A stretch of 64,000 bases of DNA from Treponema sp. (lineage in GTDB: Bacteria > Spirochaetota > Spirochaetia > Treponematales > Treponemataceae). The notes below the pieces were generated by a model that made no database searches, was not told the DNA's origin, and saw only the letters and a program-made list of their open reading frames with translations. The position numbers and the translations under genes are program-made. Of the stretch, positions 50,283 to 59,654 are shown piece by piece (position 1 is the first letter of the stretch; every line of letters begins with the position of its first letter). The stretch lies in assembly GCA_022510905.1 (NCBI GenBank), contig JAFLSN010000001.1, forward strand, positions 117,001 to 181,000, in the 5' to 3' direction.

Positions 50283-51548
50283 ATGAATATCTCGGAGCTT
50301 TGTGACACACTCAAAATCGGTGCAGAGCGGCTTTCAACGCACACTGCCGAACAGAAAAATCATGCGCTCCACTGCGTTCAACAGGCACTGCAAAAAAAAC
50401 AAGCAGAAATTTTAGCTGCCAATGCCACCGATGTTGCGGCTGCCCGAGCTCGTGGCATGAGCGAAGCTTTACTTGAGCGTCTTGCACTTGATGAAAAAAA
50501 ATGCCAATCCATGCAGGAAAGTCTTTCGGTCATCATAAACCAAGCAGACCCTGTCGGTCAGCAGCTTGCCGGATGGACAACGCCAAACGGCCTTCAAATA
50601 AGGCAAGTTCGTGTGCCTCTCGGAGTGGTGGCAATCATTTATGAATCCCGTCCCAACGTTACGATTGACGCATTTTCACTTGCATACAAAAGCGGCAACG
50701 CTATTTTGCTCAGGGGCTCGTCTTCTGCGCTTGCCTCAAACAATGCGCTCGTTGCAGCCATTAAAGAAGGTCTCACTCTTGCTGCGGACGATGGCGTTTG
50801 CGAATCGCTTGCATTGTGCGAAAGTATTGACCACAGCGATGTTTCTGATATTTTAAACGCTGTAGGAAAAATCGATGTTGTGCTTCCCCGGGGTTCTGCA
50901 AAGCTTATCAACAACGTTGTGCAAAACGCAAGAATTCCTGTGATTCAGACTGGAGCCGGAATTTGCCATCTGTACGTAGACGATGCAGCCGAGCCCGCCA
51001 TGGCAGCCCGTATCGCCCGAAACGCAAAAACACAACGACCCGGAGCATGCAACGCAATTGAAACCCTGCTGGTACACGATGCCATTGCGCCACAGTTTTT
51101 GCCCCTGCTTGCACAGGAATTAGGCAGTACCGTACTGCTCAAGGCCGATGAAGCAAGCTATGCCTTGCTCCAGTCCGCAGTACAAGATAAAAGTCGCTTG
51201 GTACACGCCAGTCAAGATGATTTTGGCTTTGAGTTTCTTGATTTTACGCTTGCCATAAAAACAGTCGCGTCTATACAAGAAGCCGTTTTATTTATCAATG
51301 AACACAATACAAAACACAGCGAAGCGATTGTCACAAACAATCTGGCACATGCGCGTTTTTTCCAGGAACGAATAGATGCCGCCTGCGTATACGTTAACGC
51401 AAGCACTCGCTTTACCGATGGCGGAGAATTTGGTTTTGGCGCGGAACTTGGAATCAGCACACAAAAACTGCATGCCCGCGGCCCCATGGGAATCAGTGCG
51501 CTCACCACCACAAAATTCTTGATAGACGGAGAAGGGCACATCCGATGA
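50283..51548 (+). CDS. proA: gamma-glutamyl phosphate reductase
   Basis: The second enzyme of proline synthesis, about 421 residues, NADPH-dependent. 'VPLGVVAIIYESRPNVTIDAFSLAYKSGNAILLRGSSSA' and 'TQRPGACNAIETLLVH' (catalytic Cys) are conserved, with 'ASTRFTDGGEFGFGAELGISTQKLHARGPMG' at the end. The start at 50283 has GGAGG 5 bases upstream; the longer frame from 50091 overlaps the previous gene. Confidence 0.95.
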   Translation: MNISELCDTLKIGAERLSTHTAEQKNHALHCVQQALQKKQAEILAANATDVAAARARGMSEALLERLALDEKKCQSMQESLSVIINQADPVGQQLAGWTTPNGLQIRQVRVPLGVVAIIYESRPNVTIDAFSLAYKSGNAILLRGSSSALASNNALVAAIKEGLTLAADDGVCESLALCESIDHSDVSDILNAVGKIDVVLPRGSAKLINNVVQNARIPVIQTGAGICHLYVDDAAEPAMAARIARNAKTQRPGACNAIETLLVHDAIAPQFLPLLAQELGSTVLLKADEASYALLQSAVQDKSRLVHASQDDFGFEFLDFTLAIKTVASIQEAVLFINEHNTKHSEAIVTNNLAHARFFQERIDAACVYVNASTRFTDGGEFGFGAELGISTQKLHARGPMGISALTTTKFLIDGEGHIR

Positions 51549-52372
51549 ACATTCAGCAGACCATTGCGGGTTCAAAAAAAATCGTCATCAAATTTGGGAG
51601 CAACTCTCTGGCAAAAGACGATGGCACCATCAATCTTACATTTTTAAATACCATCGCCCAAGAATGCGCCATGCTCATTGCACAAGGAAAACAAATCATC
51701 GTGGTTTCTTCTGGTGCGCAAATTGCCGGACTTTCGAGCATAAACGGCTGGGCACACAAAAAAGACATGCTGTATCGGCAGGCGCTCGCTTCTATCGGGC
51801 AGGTTGAATTGATGAGCCGATGGCGCGAAGCTTTTAAGGCACAAAATCTGCATGTGGCCCAGCTGCTGTTCGTAAAAGAAGATTTTGAAGATTACCACCA
51901 CACTCTCAACATGCGGAACACGCTGTTCACCTTGGTTGATGAAGGCGTAGTTCCTATCATAAATGAAAACGACTCTGTTTCTTTTGAAGAAAACAGCATC
52001 GGCGACAATGACAACCTTTCGGCGCTTACCGCCATGCTGTGGAATGCAGACTTGCTCATATTGTTCAGCGATATTGATGGCGTGTACACGGACAATCCCA
52101 AAACAAATCCACAGGCAAAACTGATTGAATCCGTGCAGGACATTGATGCACTACTCAAAGACATCACGATTGGAAACACAAACCGATTTGGCACTGGCGG
52201 CATACGAACCAAAATTGAAGCAGCTCAAAAAGTGACCAAAGCAGGCATTCCCCTGTTATTGGCAAATAGTCGCCATGAGCACCCGCTTACCAGTCTTGCA
52301 AACGGAAGAGAACGCGGCACATTGTTTGAAGCCAATGAAAATTCAGCATTCAGCATGGTCACGCAAAACTGA
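51545..52372 (+). CDS. proB: glutamate 5-kinase (no PUA domain)
   Basis: A 275-residue amino-acid kinase that makes gamma-glutamyl phosphate. 'IVIKFGSNSLAKDDGTIN', 'VVSSGAQIAGL', 'NENDSVSFEENSIGDNDNLSALTA' and 'GTGGIRTKIEAAQKV' are diagnostic. It lacks the C-terminal PUA domain of the long form. Start overlaps the proA stop by 4 bases. Confidence 0.95.
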   Translation: MNIQQTIAGSKKIVIKFGSNSLAKDDGTINLTFLNTIAQECAMLIAQGKQIIVVSSGAQIAGLSSINGWAHKKDMLYRQALASIGQVELMSRWREAFKAQNLHVAQLLFVKEDFEDYHHTLNMRNTLFTLVDEGVVPIINENDSVSFEENSIGDNDNLSALTAMLWNADLLILFSDIDGVYTDNPKTNPQAKLIESVQDIDALLKDITIGNTNRFGTGGIRTKIEAAQKVTKAGIPLLLANSRHEHPLTSLANGRERGTLFEANENSAFSMVTQN

Positions 52373-52408
52373 CCGCACAGACGGCAAAGAATTTCTTTTG
52401 GAGGACAT

Positions 52409-53227
52409 ATGAACCATTCAATTAAAATTGGCTGCATTGGGTGCGGTACCATGGGTGGCGCAATTGTTAAAGCACTCGCAAAACATTTTGAGCCAGCAAA
52501 CATTTCTGTAAGCGCACACCAAGCGGAAAACGCGCAGGCATTTTCACAAACGCTGAACTGCGTTGCCTGTGCACAAAACCGCACTGTTGTAGAAAACAGC
52601 GACATTGTTTTTTTTGCCGTAAAACCCGCGCAGATTGCTTCGGTACTGCAAGAAATACTTCCTGCGTGCAATGCACACAAATTATTCGTGTCAATGGCGG
52701 CAGGAATTAAGCTCGAAACACTTTCAGCATACACAAAAGATGCCCCGCACATGCCGCACTGGTTCAGAATCATGCCGAATCTTCCAGCCGTTTACGGACA
52801 AGCCATGACCGCTCTTTCCGCAAATCTTGACGCAACAGAAGATGAAACAAAGTTGATAAAAAAACTGCTGGAAACCGCTGGAAAAGTGGAAGCCGTTCCC
52901 GAAAAGCTGATGGACGGCGTTACAGCAATAAGTGGAAGCGGTCCAGCCTATGCGTTTTTATTTATTGAAGCGCTCGCAGACGCAGCAGTTCAGTTTGGAA
53001 TTCCGCGCTCACAGGCATATGTATATGCGGCCCAAACACTCAAAGGTGCCGCAACCATGGCGCTAGAAGACAGCCGCTCCATAAGCCAGTTAAAAGATGC
53101 GGTTTGTTCTCCCGCAGGAACCACCATAGACGCTGTAGCTTCGCTGGAACGAAACGGTTTCCGGGGCACCGTTATAGAAGCGGCAAACGCGGCATTCCGC
53201 AAAGCGCAGGAACTGAGCAGACGTTGA
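52409..53227 (+). CDS. proC: pyrroline-5-carboxylate reductase
   Basis: Last step to proline, 272 residues. 'IGCIGCGTMGGAIVKAL' is the NADP site, and 'AISGSGPAYAFLFIEALADAAVQFGIPR' and 'AVCSPAGTTIDAVASLERNGFRG' are the C-terminal signature. GGAGG 6 bases before the ATG. All three proline genes are thus contiguous. Confidence 0.95.
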   Translation: MNHSIKIGCIGCGTMGGAIVKALAKHFEPANISVSAHQAENAQAFSQTLNCVACAQNRTVVENSDIVFFAVKPAQIASVLQEILPACNAHKLFVSMAAGIKLETLSAYTKDAPHMPHWFRIMPNLPAVYGQAMTALSANLDATEDETKLIKKLLETAGKVEAVPEKLMDGVTAISGSGPAYAFLFIEALADAAVQFGIPRSQAYVYAAQTLKGAATMALEDSRSISQLKDAVCSPAGTTIDAVASLERNGFRGTVIEAANAAFRKAQELSRR

Positions 53228-53260
53228 GCCATAAAAAGCATAGCTCCAAAACACGCACAT

Positions 53261-53317
53261 GAATCGACATACCCCAATGCAAAAGCAAGGTATATGCCTT
53301 TTCCGCACGAATCAAAC
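53261..53317 (+). repeat. dispersed modular repeat, copy 9 (A+B)
   Basis: GAATCGACATACCCCAATGC, AAAAGCAAGG, then TATATGCCTTTTCCGCACGA and ATCAAAC. Between proC and the end of the GNAT gene. Confidence 0.7.
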
Positions 53318-53326
53318 TATTCAGAT

Positions 53327-54166
53327 TCATTTGTAATACACAATGCGGTAATGTCCAACAGGAACAAAGCCTGCGCGTGTATATGCATGAAGTGCAGCGG
53401 TATTTTTTTCTTTTGCAAAAAGAACCGGTATTTTTTGCCTTGCCTCAATCACGCGCGCAAGATGATTGACAAGTGCCGAGGCATAGCCATGTCTGCGCCA
53501 TTGCTGCTGTGTGTACACACCGCCAATCTGTATGTATTGTTCGGTGGCTGCATTGGTTTGTGCCTTTGCAACAAATTCCGATTTTTGTTTGATGGCAAAA
53601 ACCATCTGAGCTTTTACCGAGCGCGAAAACGAAAGCCGTTCCGCGGCAGCATTCACTGCAAGATTTTGTGGCATTACTTCTTCACGTATGTAACCAAGGT
53701 GAAGGGGAAACAGCTCCGCTTCATGCATGGCCGAGCACTGCCACACAGGGCACGGCGGCACAATAACGGTATTTCCATCATATTCCATAAACACATAGTC
53801 ATGCTGCTCATTTACGGCGTATTGCAATCTTGAAAGAACATATTCCACCGTTTTAACGGATGTCCGTTCACCAGTCACACAGAACACAAATCGAGTTTTA
53901 AAAAAATCATACAGCAACGACTCCAGCTCTGTGGGTGGCATAGGCAGGCACGGAAAAAGCACGGAACCAGAAAACAAAAACAGCGCATGCACCGAAGCTT
54001 CCTGTGCCACACCAGAATCGGCAATCACAAACAAACCTGGCGAATGTGCAAGGATTTTTTGCATGAGGGTACAACTTTCACGCTGACGGCTCTGCATGAA
54101 ATGCTCGGCTTTTTTATACCACAGAGAATCTTCCTGTGCGTCTACAATCAGCAGAAAGTGGGCCAT
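53327..54166 (-). CDS. GNAT-family acetyltransferase
   Basis: About 279 residues. The C-terminal 120 residues form a GNAT domain: 'EQYIQIGGVYTQQQWRRHGYASALVNHLARVI' is the acetyl-CoA site (Q-x-x-G-x-A), followed by 'PVLFAKEKNTAALHAYTRAGFVPVG'. The N-terminal half is not recognised. Substrate unknown. The start at 54166 follows a -10 six bases away. Confidence 0.78.
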   Translation of the reverse strand: MAHFLLIVDAQEDSLWYKKAEHFMQSRQRESCTLMQKILAHSPGLFVIADSGVAQEASVHALFLFSGSVLFPCLPMPPTELESLLYDFFKTRFVFCVTGERTSVKTVEYVLSRLQYAVNEQHDYVFMEYDGNTVIVPPCPVWQCSAMHEAELFPLHLGYIREEVMPQNLAVNAAAERLSFSRSVKAQMVFAIKQKSEFVAKAQTNAATEQYIQIGGVYTQQQWRRHGYASALVNHLARVIEARQKIPVLFAKEKNTAALHAYTRAGFVPVGHYRIVYYK

Positions 54167-54172
54167 ACACGG

Positions 54173-54201
54173 ATTACACAAACAATGTGAAACATTGCGA
54201 A
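54173..54201 (-). promoter_or_regulatory. promoter of the GNAT gene, predicted leaderless
   Basis: On the minus strand: TTCGCA (54196-54201), 17 bp, TGTAAT (54173-54178), 6 bases, ATG at 54166. Confidence 0.55.
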
Positions 54202-54205
54202 CCGT

Positions 54206-55567
54206 TTAATTCCTGAATGAATGAATGGGCGCAGGAATTCTGCCGCCACGGTTAATAAAATCTGCACACGAAAACCGATTTACATCAATCACGGGACAAC
54301 CTCCGAGCAGCCCTCCGAATTCAACCCAGTCGCCAGGCTTTTTTCCTGGAGCAGGAATAAGGCGCACGGCGGTGGTTTTGTTGTTCACCATTCCGATTGC
54401 CATTTCGTCCGCCATAATGCCACTGATTGTAGTTGCAGGTGTGTCACCGGGAATGGCAATCATATCCAAGCCAACAGAGCACACGCACGTCATTGCCTCA
54501 AGTTTTTCAAGTGTGATAGACTTTTGTGTAACGGCGTTTATCATTCCTTCATCTTCACTTACAGGAATAAACGCACCGCTCAGACCGCCAACATTGGTGC
54601 TTGCCATAACGCCGCCTTTTTTTACCATGTCGGTAAGCATGGCAAGCGCCGCCGTTGTGCCAGGGGCACCAGCTCCTTCAAGTCCGATTTCTTCAAGGAT
54701 TCTGGCAACACTATCGCCCACTGCGGGAGTTGGAGCCAACGACAAATCCAGAATACCAAACTGCACTCCCAGCCGTTTTGCAGCTTCTGTTCCCACAAGC
54801 TGGCCCATGCGCGTAATCTTGAAAGACATTTTTTTGATGCCGTCTGCAAGCTCGTTGATGGGGCGACCTTTAAACTCTCGCGCGGCTGCAAGAATAACGC
54901 CAGGACCGGAAACCCCTACGTTGATCACTGCATCGCCCTCGCCCGGCCCGTGGAACGCGCCTGCCATAAACGGATTGTCTTCAGGGGCATTGGTAAAAAC
55001 TACAAGTTTTGAACAGCCGTTCACTTCGCAGTTTTTGGAAGCTTCCGCCGTCTGCTTTATGATTTCGCCCATGAGTTTTACGGCATCCATGTTAATGCCG
55101 CTTTTTGTGGTGCCCACGTTCACAGAGGCACATACGCAATCCGTTACGGAAAGCGCTTCGGGAATAGACGTTATAAGCACACGGTCAGCGGGGGTAATAC
55201 CTTTTTGCACCAGCGCGGAGAAACCACCGATAAAATTAACGCCAAGCTCTTTGGCGCATGTATCCAGCGTGCGGCAATAACTCACATAAGAATGTTCCCC
55301 ACTTGCACCAGCAACCATCGCAATGGGTGTCACTGAAATACGTTTGTTTATGATTGGCACACCAAATTCTTTTTCGATGTCCTGCCCCACGCTGACCAAA
55401 CGCCCCGCACAGCGCATGATTTTGTCGTATATTTTTTGATTTGCTTTTTTTGCATCCTCACATGCGCAGTCAAGCAACGAAATGCCCATGGTAATGCAAC
55501 GAATGTCCAGCTTCTGGCGCATGAACATGTTTACGGTTTCTTGAATTTCAATCGGTGAAAAAAGCAT
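54206..55567 (-). CDS. DUF711/UPF0210 family protein
   Basis: A protein of about 453 residues of the PFL-like UPF0210 family, function not settled. Characteristic are '[24 protein letters not shown]' (here '[27 protein letters not shown]'), '[13 protein letters not shown]', '[15 protein letters not shown]' and '[30 protein letters not shown]'. Start at 55567 has GAGG 5 bases upstream and its own TTGCAC/TATAAT promoter. Usually accompanied by an ACT-domain protein; none is adjacent here. Confidence 0.85.
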   Translation of the reverse strand: MLFSPIEIQETVNMFMRQKLDIRCITMGISLLDCACEDAKKANQKIYDKIMRCAGRLVSVGQDIEKEFGVPIINKRISVTPIAMVAGASGEHSYVSYCRTLDTCAKELGVNFIGGFSALVQKGITPADRVLITSIPEALSVTDCVCASVNVGTTKSGINMDAVKLMGEIIKQTAEASKNCEVNGCSKLVVFTNAPEDNPFMAGAFHGPGEGDAVINVGVSGPGVILAAAREFKGRPINELADGIKKMSFKITRMGQLVGTEAAKRLGVQFGILDLSLAPTPAVGDSVARILEEIGLEGAGAPGTTAALAMLTDMVKKGGVMASTNVGGLSGAFIPVSEDEGMINAVTQKSITLEKLEAMTCVCSVGLDMIAIPGDTPATTISGIMADEMAIGMVNNKTTAVRLIPAPGKKPGDWVEFGGLLGGCPVIDVNRFSCADFINRGGRIPAPIHSFRN

Positions 55568-55583
55568 ATTAACCTCAAACCGT

Positions 55584-55612
55584 ATTATATCCAACAGCAG
55601 CAAACTGTGCAA
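55584..55612 (-). promoter_or_regulatory. promoter of the DUF711 gene
   Basis: On the minus strand: TTGCAC (55607-55612), 17 bp, TATAAT (55584-55589). A leader of about 10 bases with a GAGG site follows. The rest of the 375-bp divergent gap (55613-55888) holds AT-rich sequence with no gene I can support. Confidence 0.7.
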
Positions 55613-55888
55613 TGAACACCCATGCCGAACCAAAGGATTAAGCAAAAACGAACCCTTGCAGATTCAACATGTCATTTATTAGAGCAATTCAGGCAGCGCA
55701 CAGGTACATTCAGCATGAGATTCAAAGAAGGCCATAATATGGTGTGGCAAGCCACAAAATCGTATATTTTTAAACTTTTTTCGTAAAATTTTCCCACACG
55801 ACTTCTGCCACCTTTCATTCACCAAAGAAATTTTTCTTATGATTCCAAAAAATATAAACAAATTTTCGTAAATTCTCGTATAGACGGA

Positions 55889-55917
55889 TTGCAACTCGTA
55901 CCGTATACTGGTATCAT
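55889..55917 (+). promoter_or_regulatory. promoter of the ytf operon
   Basis: TTGCAA (55889-55894), 17 bp, TATCAT (55912-55917), then AGGAGG and the ATG at 55943. This is the likely target of the downstream two-component system. Confidence 0.6.
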
Positions 55918-55942
55918 TACAATTCTAGTAGGAGGAATTATA

Positions 55943-56926
55943 ATGAAAAAGATTGCTGCCGTTGCAATGGGTGCCATAATGCTGAGCGCTCTTGCACTCA
56001 CAGGTTGTACAAAAAAACAAGCAAGCCAAACAAAAAAACTCATCACGGTGGGTTATGCACAGGTTGGTGCAGAATCAGACTGGCGCCTTGCCAACACTGA
56101 ATCCTTCAAGAGCACCTTTACCGAAGAAAATGGCTATCGGCTTATTTTTGACGATGCCCAGCAGAAGCAGGAAAACCAAATCAAGGCTATCCGCAACTTC
56201 ATCCAGCAGGACGTTGACTACATCGTGGTTGCTCCCGTTGTTGAAACCGGCTGGGAAACAGTTCTTGGCGAAGCAAAAGCCGCAGGCATTCCCGTTATTC
56301 TGTCTGACCGCGAGATGAAAGTGTCTGACGACAGACTCTACCTGTGCTGGGTAGGCGGAAACTTCCTTAAAGAAGGCCGCGATGCCATGACTTGGCTTAA
56401 CAGCTACCTCAAAAAAATTGGCCGCGATGACGAAGACATCAACATCATCGATATTCAGGGCACTATCGGCGCTTCCGCACAGGTTGGCCGCACACAGGGT
56501 ATCATGGAAGGCATCAACGCCAATCCCAAGTTCCATCTGCTTGCCGCACAGACCGGCGAGTTCACCCAGGCCAAGGGCCAGGAAGTTATGGAATCGCTGC
56601 TCAAACAGTATTCCGACATTGATGTGGTGATTTGCGAAAATGACAACATGGCATTCGGTGCCATCGACTCAATCAAGGCCGCTGGCAAAGTGCCTGGAAA
56701 AGACATCATCATCATTTCATTTGATGCTGTGCGCGAAGCCTTTAACCGCATGATTGCAGGTGAAATCAACTGCGATGTTGAATGTAACCCGCTCCACGGT
56801 CCTCGTGTTGATGCCATTATCAAAACGCTGGAAGCTGGCGGTAATGTGGACAAAAAAGCCTACGTTGACGAAGGTCTGTTTGACCAGACAAACGCAGCAG
56901 AAATCCTGCCCACCCGCAAATACTAA
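55943..56926 (+). CDS. ytfQ: sugar-binding lipoprotein, YtfQ-like
   Basis: A periplasmic binding protein of 327 residues, lipobox 'ALALTGC'. It resembles E. coli YtfQ, which binds galactofuranose: 'VGYAQVGAESDWRLANTESFK', 'DDAQQKQENQIKAIRNFIQQDVDYIVVAPVVETGWETVLGEAKAAGIPVILSDR', 'QGTIGASAQVGRTQGI', 'GEFTQAKGQEVMESLL'. The resemblance runs along the whole chain and, with the two different permeases, supports a Ytf-type rather than Mgl-type transporter. Exact sugar unproven. Confidence 0.88.
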   Translation: MKKIAAVAMGAIMLSALALTGCTKKQASQTKKLITVGYAQVGAESDWRLANTESFKSTFTEENGYRLIFDDAQQKQENQIKAIRNFIQQDVDYIVVAPVVETGWETVLGEAKAAGIPVILSDREMKVSDDRLYLCWVGGNFLKEGRDAMTWLNSYLKKIGRDDEDINIIDIQGTIGASAQVGRTQGIMEGINANPKFHLLAAQTGEFTQAKGQEVMESLLKQYSDIDVVICENDNMAFGAIDSIKAAGKVPGKDIIIISFDAVREAFNRMIAGEINCDVECNPLHGPRVDAIIKTLEAGGNVDKKAYVDEGLFDQTNAAEILPTRKY

Positions 56927-56935
56927 GCAATACAA

Positions 56936-56966
56936 TGCAGGGATTGCATGATGTGTTTTCCCTGCA
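56936..56966 (+). other. hairpin after ytfQ
   Basis: TGCAGGGA pairs with TCCCTGCA across a 15-base loop, 10 bases after the ytfQ stop. It may protect the ytfQ mRNA. Confidence 0.6.
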
Positions 56967-56973
56967 ATCGGAT

Positions 56974-57022
56974 AAAGACCGGGGAGAAAGCGGCAATATG
57001 CTTTATCTCCGGTCTTTTTTTT
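56974..57022 (+). terminator. internal terminator/attenuator between ytfQ and ytfR
   Basis: AAAGACCGGGGAGAAAGC pairs with GCTTTATCTCCGGTCTTT and is followed by a run of T residues. Because ytfR follows in the same direction without a clear promoter, this is probably a partial terminator that gives more binding protein than transporter. Confidence 0.8.
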
Positions 57023-57060
57023 CTACAAGTGTCAAGTTTTTAGATCAAACGAGGTACGCA

Positions 57061-58578
57061 ATGTCAGACGATATTTTGCTTCAGATGAAAAATATTACCA
57101 TGACGTTCCCCGGCGTTAAGGCGCTCCAAGGCGTTGACTTTTCGCTCTGCAAGGGCGAAATTCATGCGCTAATGGGCGAAAACGGCGCTGGAAAAAGCAC
57201 ACTCATCAAGGTGCTAACCGGTGTGCACACGCGCGATTCTGGCGACATTTTTCTTGAAGGAAAAACCATCAACCCCCGCTCTCCCGAAGAGGCTCAGCAG
57301 AACGGAATTAGTCCGGTGTTCCAGGAAGTGAACCTGTGCACGAACATTTCCGTAGCAGAAAACATTTTTGCCGGCCATGAACCGCGCAACAGATTTTTTG
57401 CCGTTGACTGGAAACAGATGAACGAAAAGGCCAAAGAAATCCTTGCTTGGGTCGGTCTTGAAAACATCGATGTTACACGCAGTCTTGGTGAATATTCCGT
57501 TGCCATTCAGCAGATGGTGGCGATAGCCCGCGCCGTCAACTTCAACTGCAAGGTGCTCATTCTTGACGAACCCACCAGCTCGCTCGATGACCACGAAGTT
57601 GAGAACCTGTTCAATGTGATGAAGCAGCTCAAAGCGGACGGCACAAGCATAATCTTTGTTACGCACTTTTTGGAACAGGTTTATGCCGTGTGCGATAAAA
57701 TCACCGTACTCCGAAACGGTACACTGCAAGGCCAATTCACTACAACCGAACTGCCGCGACTCAAGCTGGTTCAGACCATGCTGGGCCACGAAGTTGCAGA
57801 CCTCGAAAGCATCCACAGCAACCGCACGGTGGAAAACACCGATGAACTGCCCGAAGTAATCCGTGCGGTGGGCCTCACCCACACAGGAACTATCAAACCG
57901 TTCGATGTTACCATCCGCAAGGGTGAAGTAATTGGCCTCACCGGACTGCTGGGTTCAGGCCGTTCAGAAATGGCACGTGCCATTTACGGCGCAGACCGTC
58001 CAGACGGAGGAGAGCTCTATTTCAAAGGAAAAGCGCTCAAAGCACGTGCTCCGATTGATTCAATCAAAGAGGGCATGGCCTATCTTCCCGAAGATCGCAA
58101 GGCCGAAAGCATTATCGCAGACCTTTCCATCCGCGAAAATATGATTATCGCTTTGCAGGCAAAAACGGGCGTATTCAAACTGCTGCCAATGGCAAAGCAG
58201 ATTGAATTCACAAACAAATATATCAAGGCACTCAGCATCAAAACGCCATCGCCGGAAGCGCTCATCAAGCAGCTTTCAGGCGGCAACCAACAGAAGGTGC
58301 TTATCGGACGCTGGCTTTTGACAAATCCGGATTTTATCATTCTTGACGAACCAACGCGCGGCATCGATGTTGGTACCAAAACAGAAATCCAAAAGCTGGT
58401 TGTCAAGCTTGCCAGCGAAGGCATGACCGTGATGTTCATAAGTTCAGAAATCGAAGAAATGCTCCGAACAGTAAATCGCCTGTGCGTGTTGCGCGACGGC
58501 AAAAAAGTTGGCGAACTGCGCAACGATGATTTGACACAGCAGGATGTTATGGCCGCAATCGCAGGAGGTGAAAACTAA
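57061..58578 (+). CDS. ytfR: sugar ABC transporter ATPase, YtfR-like
   Basis: A 505-residue protein of two fused ABC domains. First: 'GENGAGKSTLIKVLTG', 'VAIQQMVAIARAV', 'LILDEPTSSLD'. Second: degenerate Walker A 'GLLGSGRSEMARAI' and intact 'LSGGNQQKVLIGRWL', 'FIILDEPTRGIDVG'. This is the CUT2 sugar-importer layout. Stop overlaps the start of ytfT. Confidence 0.92.
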   Translation: MSDDILLQMKNITMTFPGVKALQGVDFSLCKGEIHALMGENGAGKSTLIKVLTGVHTRDSGDIFLEGKTINPRSPEEAQQNGISPVFQEVNLCTNISVAENIFAGHEPRNRFFAVDWKQMNEKAKEILAWVGLENIDVTRSLGEYSVAIQQMVAIARAVNFNCKVLILDEPTSSLDDHEVENLFNVMKQLKADGTSIIFVTHFLEQVYAVCDKITVLRNGTLQGQFTTTELPRLKLVQTMLGHEVADLESIHSNRTVENTDELPEVIRAVGLTHTGTIKPFDVTIRKGEVIGLTGLLGSGRSEMARAIYGADRPDGGELYFKGKALKARAPIDSIKEGMAYLPEDRKAESIIADLSIRENMIIALQAKTGVFKLLPMAKQIEFTNKYIKALSIKTPSPEALIKQLSGGNQQKVLIGRWLLTNPDFIILDEPTRGIDVGTKTEIQKLVVKLASEGMTVMFISSEIEEMLRTVNRLCVLRDGKKVGELRNDDLTQQDVMAAIAGGEN

Positions 58579-59654
58579 TGGCTTCCACAAAAAAATCAAT
58601 CACCTGGCAGTCAATCAAAGGCAATCAGCTGCTATTGCCAATCACGGCGCTTATCGTGATGCTGCTGATTAACGTGATTATCACGCCAACGTTTTTTAAA
58701 ATCTCCATACAAAATGGTGTGCTTTCAGGGTTTATCATCGATATTCTGAACCGCTCGTGTGAACTGATTATACTTGCTGTCGGCATGACACTCGTAGTGG
58801 CTTCTTCGCGGGGCACGGATATTTCCGTGGGTGCGATAATGGCGGTTTCGGCTGCAATAATCGTGCGGCTCCTTGGAGAAAGTTATGACCATTACGCCAT
58901 GCTTCCGGTATTTGCAATCATAATCGGCATTATTGGCGGCATGGTCTGTGGCGCGTTCAACGGACTTTTGGTTGCAAAACTGAACATTCAGCCTATGGTG
59001 GCAACACTCATCCTGTTTACAGCAGGGCGTGGCATTGCACAGCTGATTAGTTCCCGCGCAACAGCGACCGGTGTAATTCTGTATGTGCGCATGAACTCGT
59101 TTAAATACATAGGCGGTTTTATTCCAGGCTGCCCGATTCCCACGCCAATCTTTATCGTGATTGTGTTTGTGGCGATTACAATGATGTTTTTAAAACGCAC
59201 GGCATTTTCCACCTACATCCAGACAGTCGGAATCAACCCCAAGGCAGGACGGCTCGTGGGCATCAACTCCACACTGATTATGTTCATCTGCTACCTGTTC
59301 TGCGGATTCAGTTCTGGTGTGGCGGGACTCATAGCTTCAAGCCGCATCTACTCCAGCGATGCAAACAACATCGGCCTGAACCTGGAGCTCGATGCGATAC
59401 TTGCAGTGGCGTTGGGTGGAAACAGTCTTGGTGGTGGAAAATTCAACATTGCAGGTTCCATCATCGGTGCCATAACCATTCAGGCACTTACCACCAGTTT
59501 GTATGCGATAGGAGTTTCTGCCGACCAACTGCCGGTATACAAGGCGGTGGTAGTTATTCTGATTGTGCTGTTCCAGTCTCCTGCGTTCAAAAAATGGTGG
59601 TCTGAATTAAAACTGCGCCGTGAAACAAAAGCAGCGCGAGGAGTTGCAAAATGA
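58578..59654 (+). CDS. ytfT: sugar ABC transporter permease, YtfT-like
   Basis: A 358-residue permease of the RbsC/YtfT family: 'DILNRSCELIILAVGMTLVVASSRGTDISVGAIMAVSAA', 'NIQPMVATLILFTAGRGIAQLISS', 'DANNIGLNLELDAILAVALGGNSLGGGKFN'. The DILNR and DANN words match YtfT. The usual 'GGIDLSVG' reads 'RGTDISVG'. Overlaps the yjfF start by 4 bases. Confidence 0.88.
   Translation: MASTKKSITWQSIKGNQLLLPITALIVMLLINVIITPTFFKISIQNGVLSGFIIDILNRSCELIILAVGMTLVVASSRGTDISVGAIMAVSAAIIVRLLGESYDHYAMLPVFAIIIGIIGGMVCGAFNGLLVAKLNIQPMVATLILFTAGRGIAQLISSRATATGVILYVRMNSFKYIGGFIPGCPIPTPIFIVIVFVAITMMFLKRTAFSTYIQTVGINPKAGRLVGINSTLIMFICYLFCGFSSGVAGLIASSRIYSSDANNIGLNLELDAILAVALGGNSLGGGKFNIAGSIIGAITIQALTTSLYAIGVSADQLPVYKAVVVILIVLFQSPAFKKWWSELKLRRETKAARGVAK

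Noticed and set aside
54225..55280. 351-residue plus-strand frame antisense to the DUF711 gene
   Set aside because: Ser/Pro-rich shadow of a well-conserved gene; no start signals.
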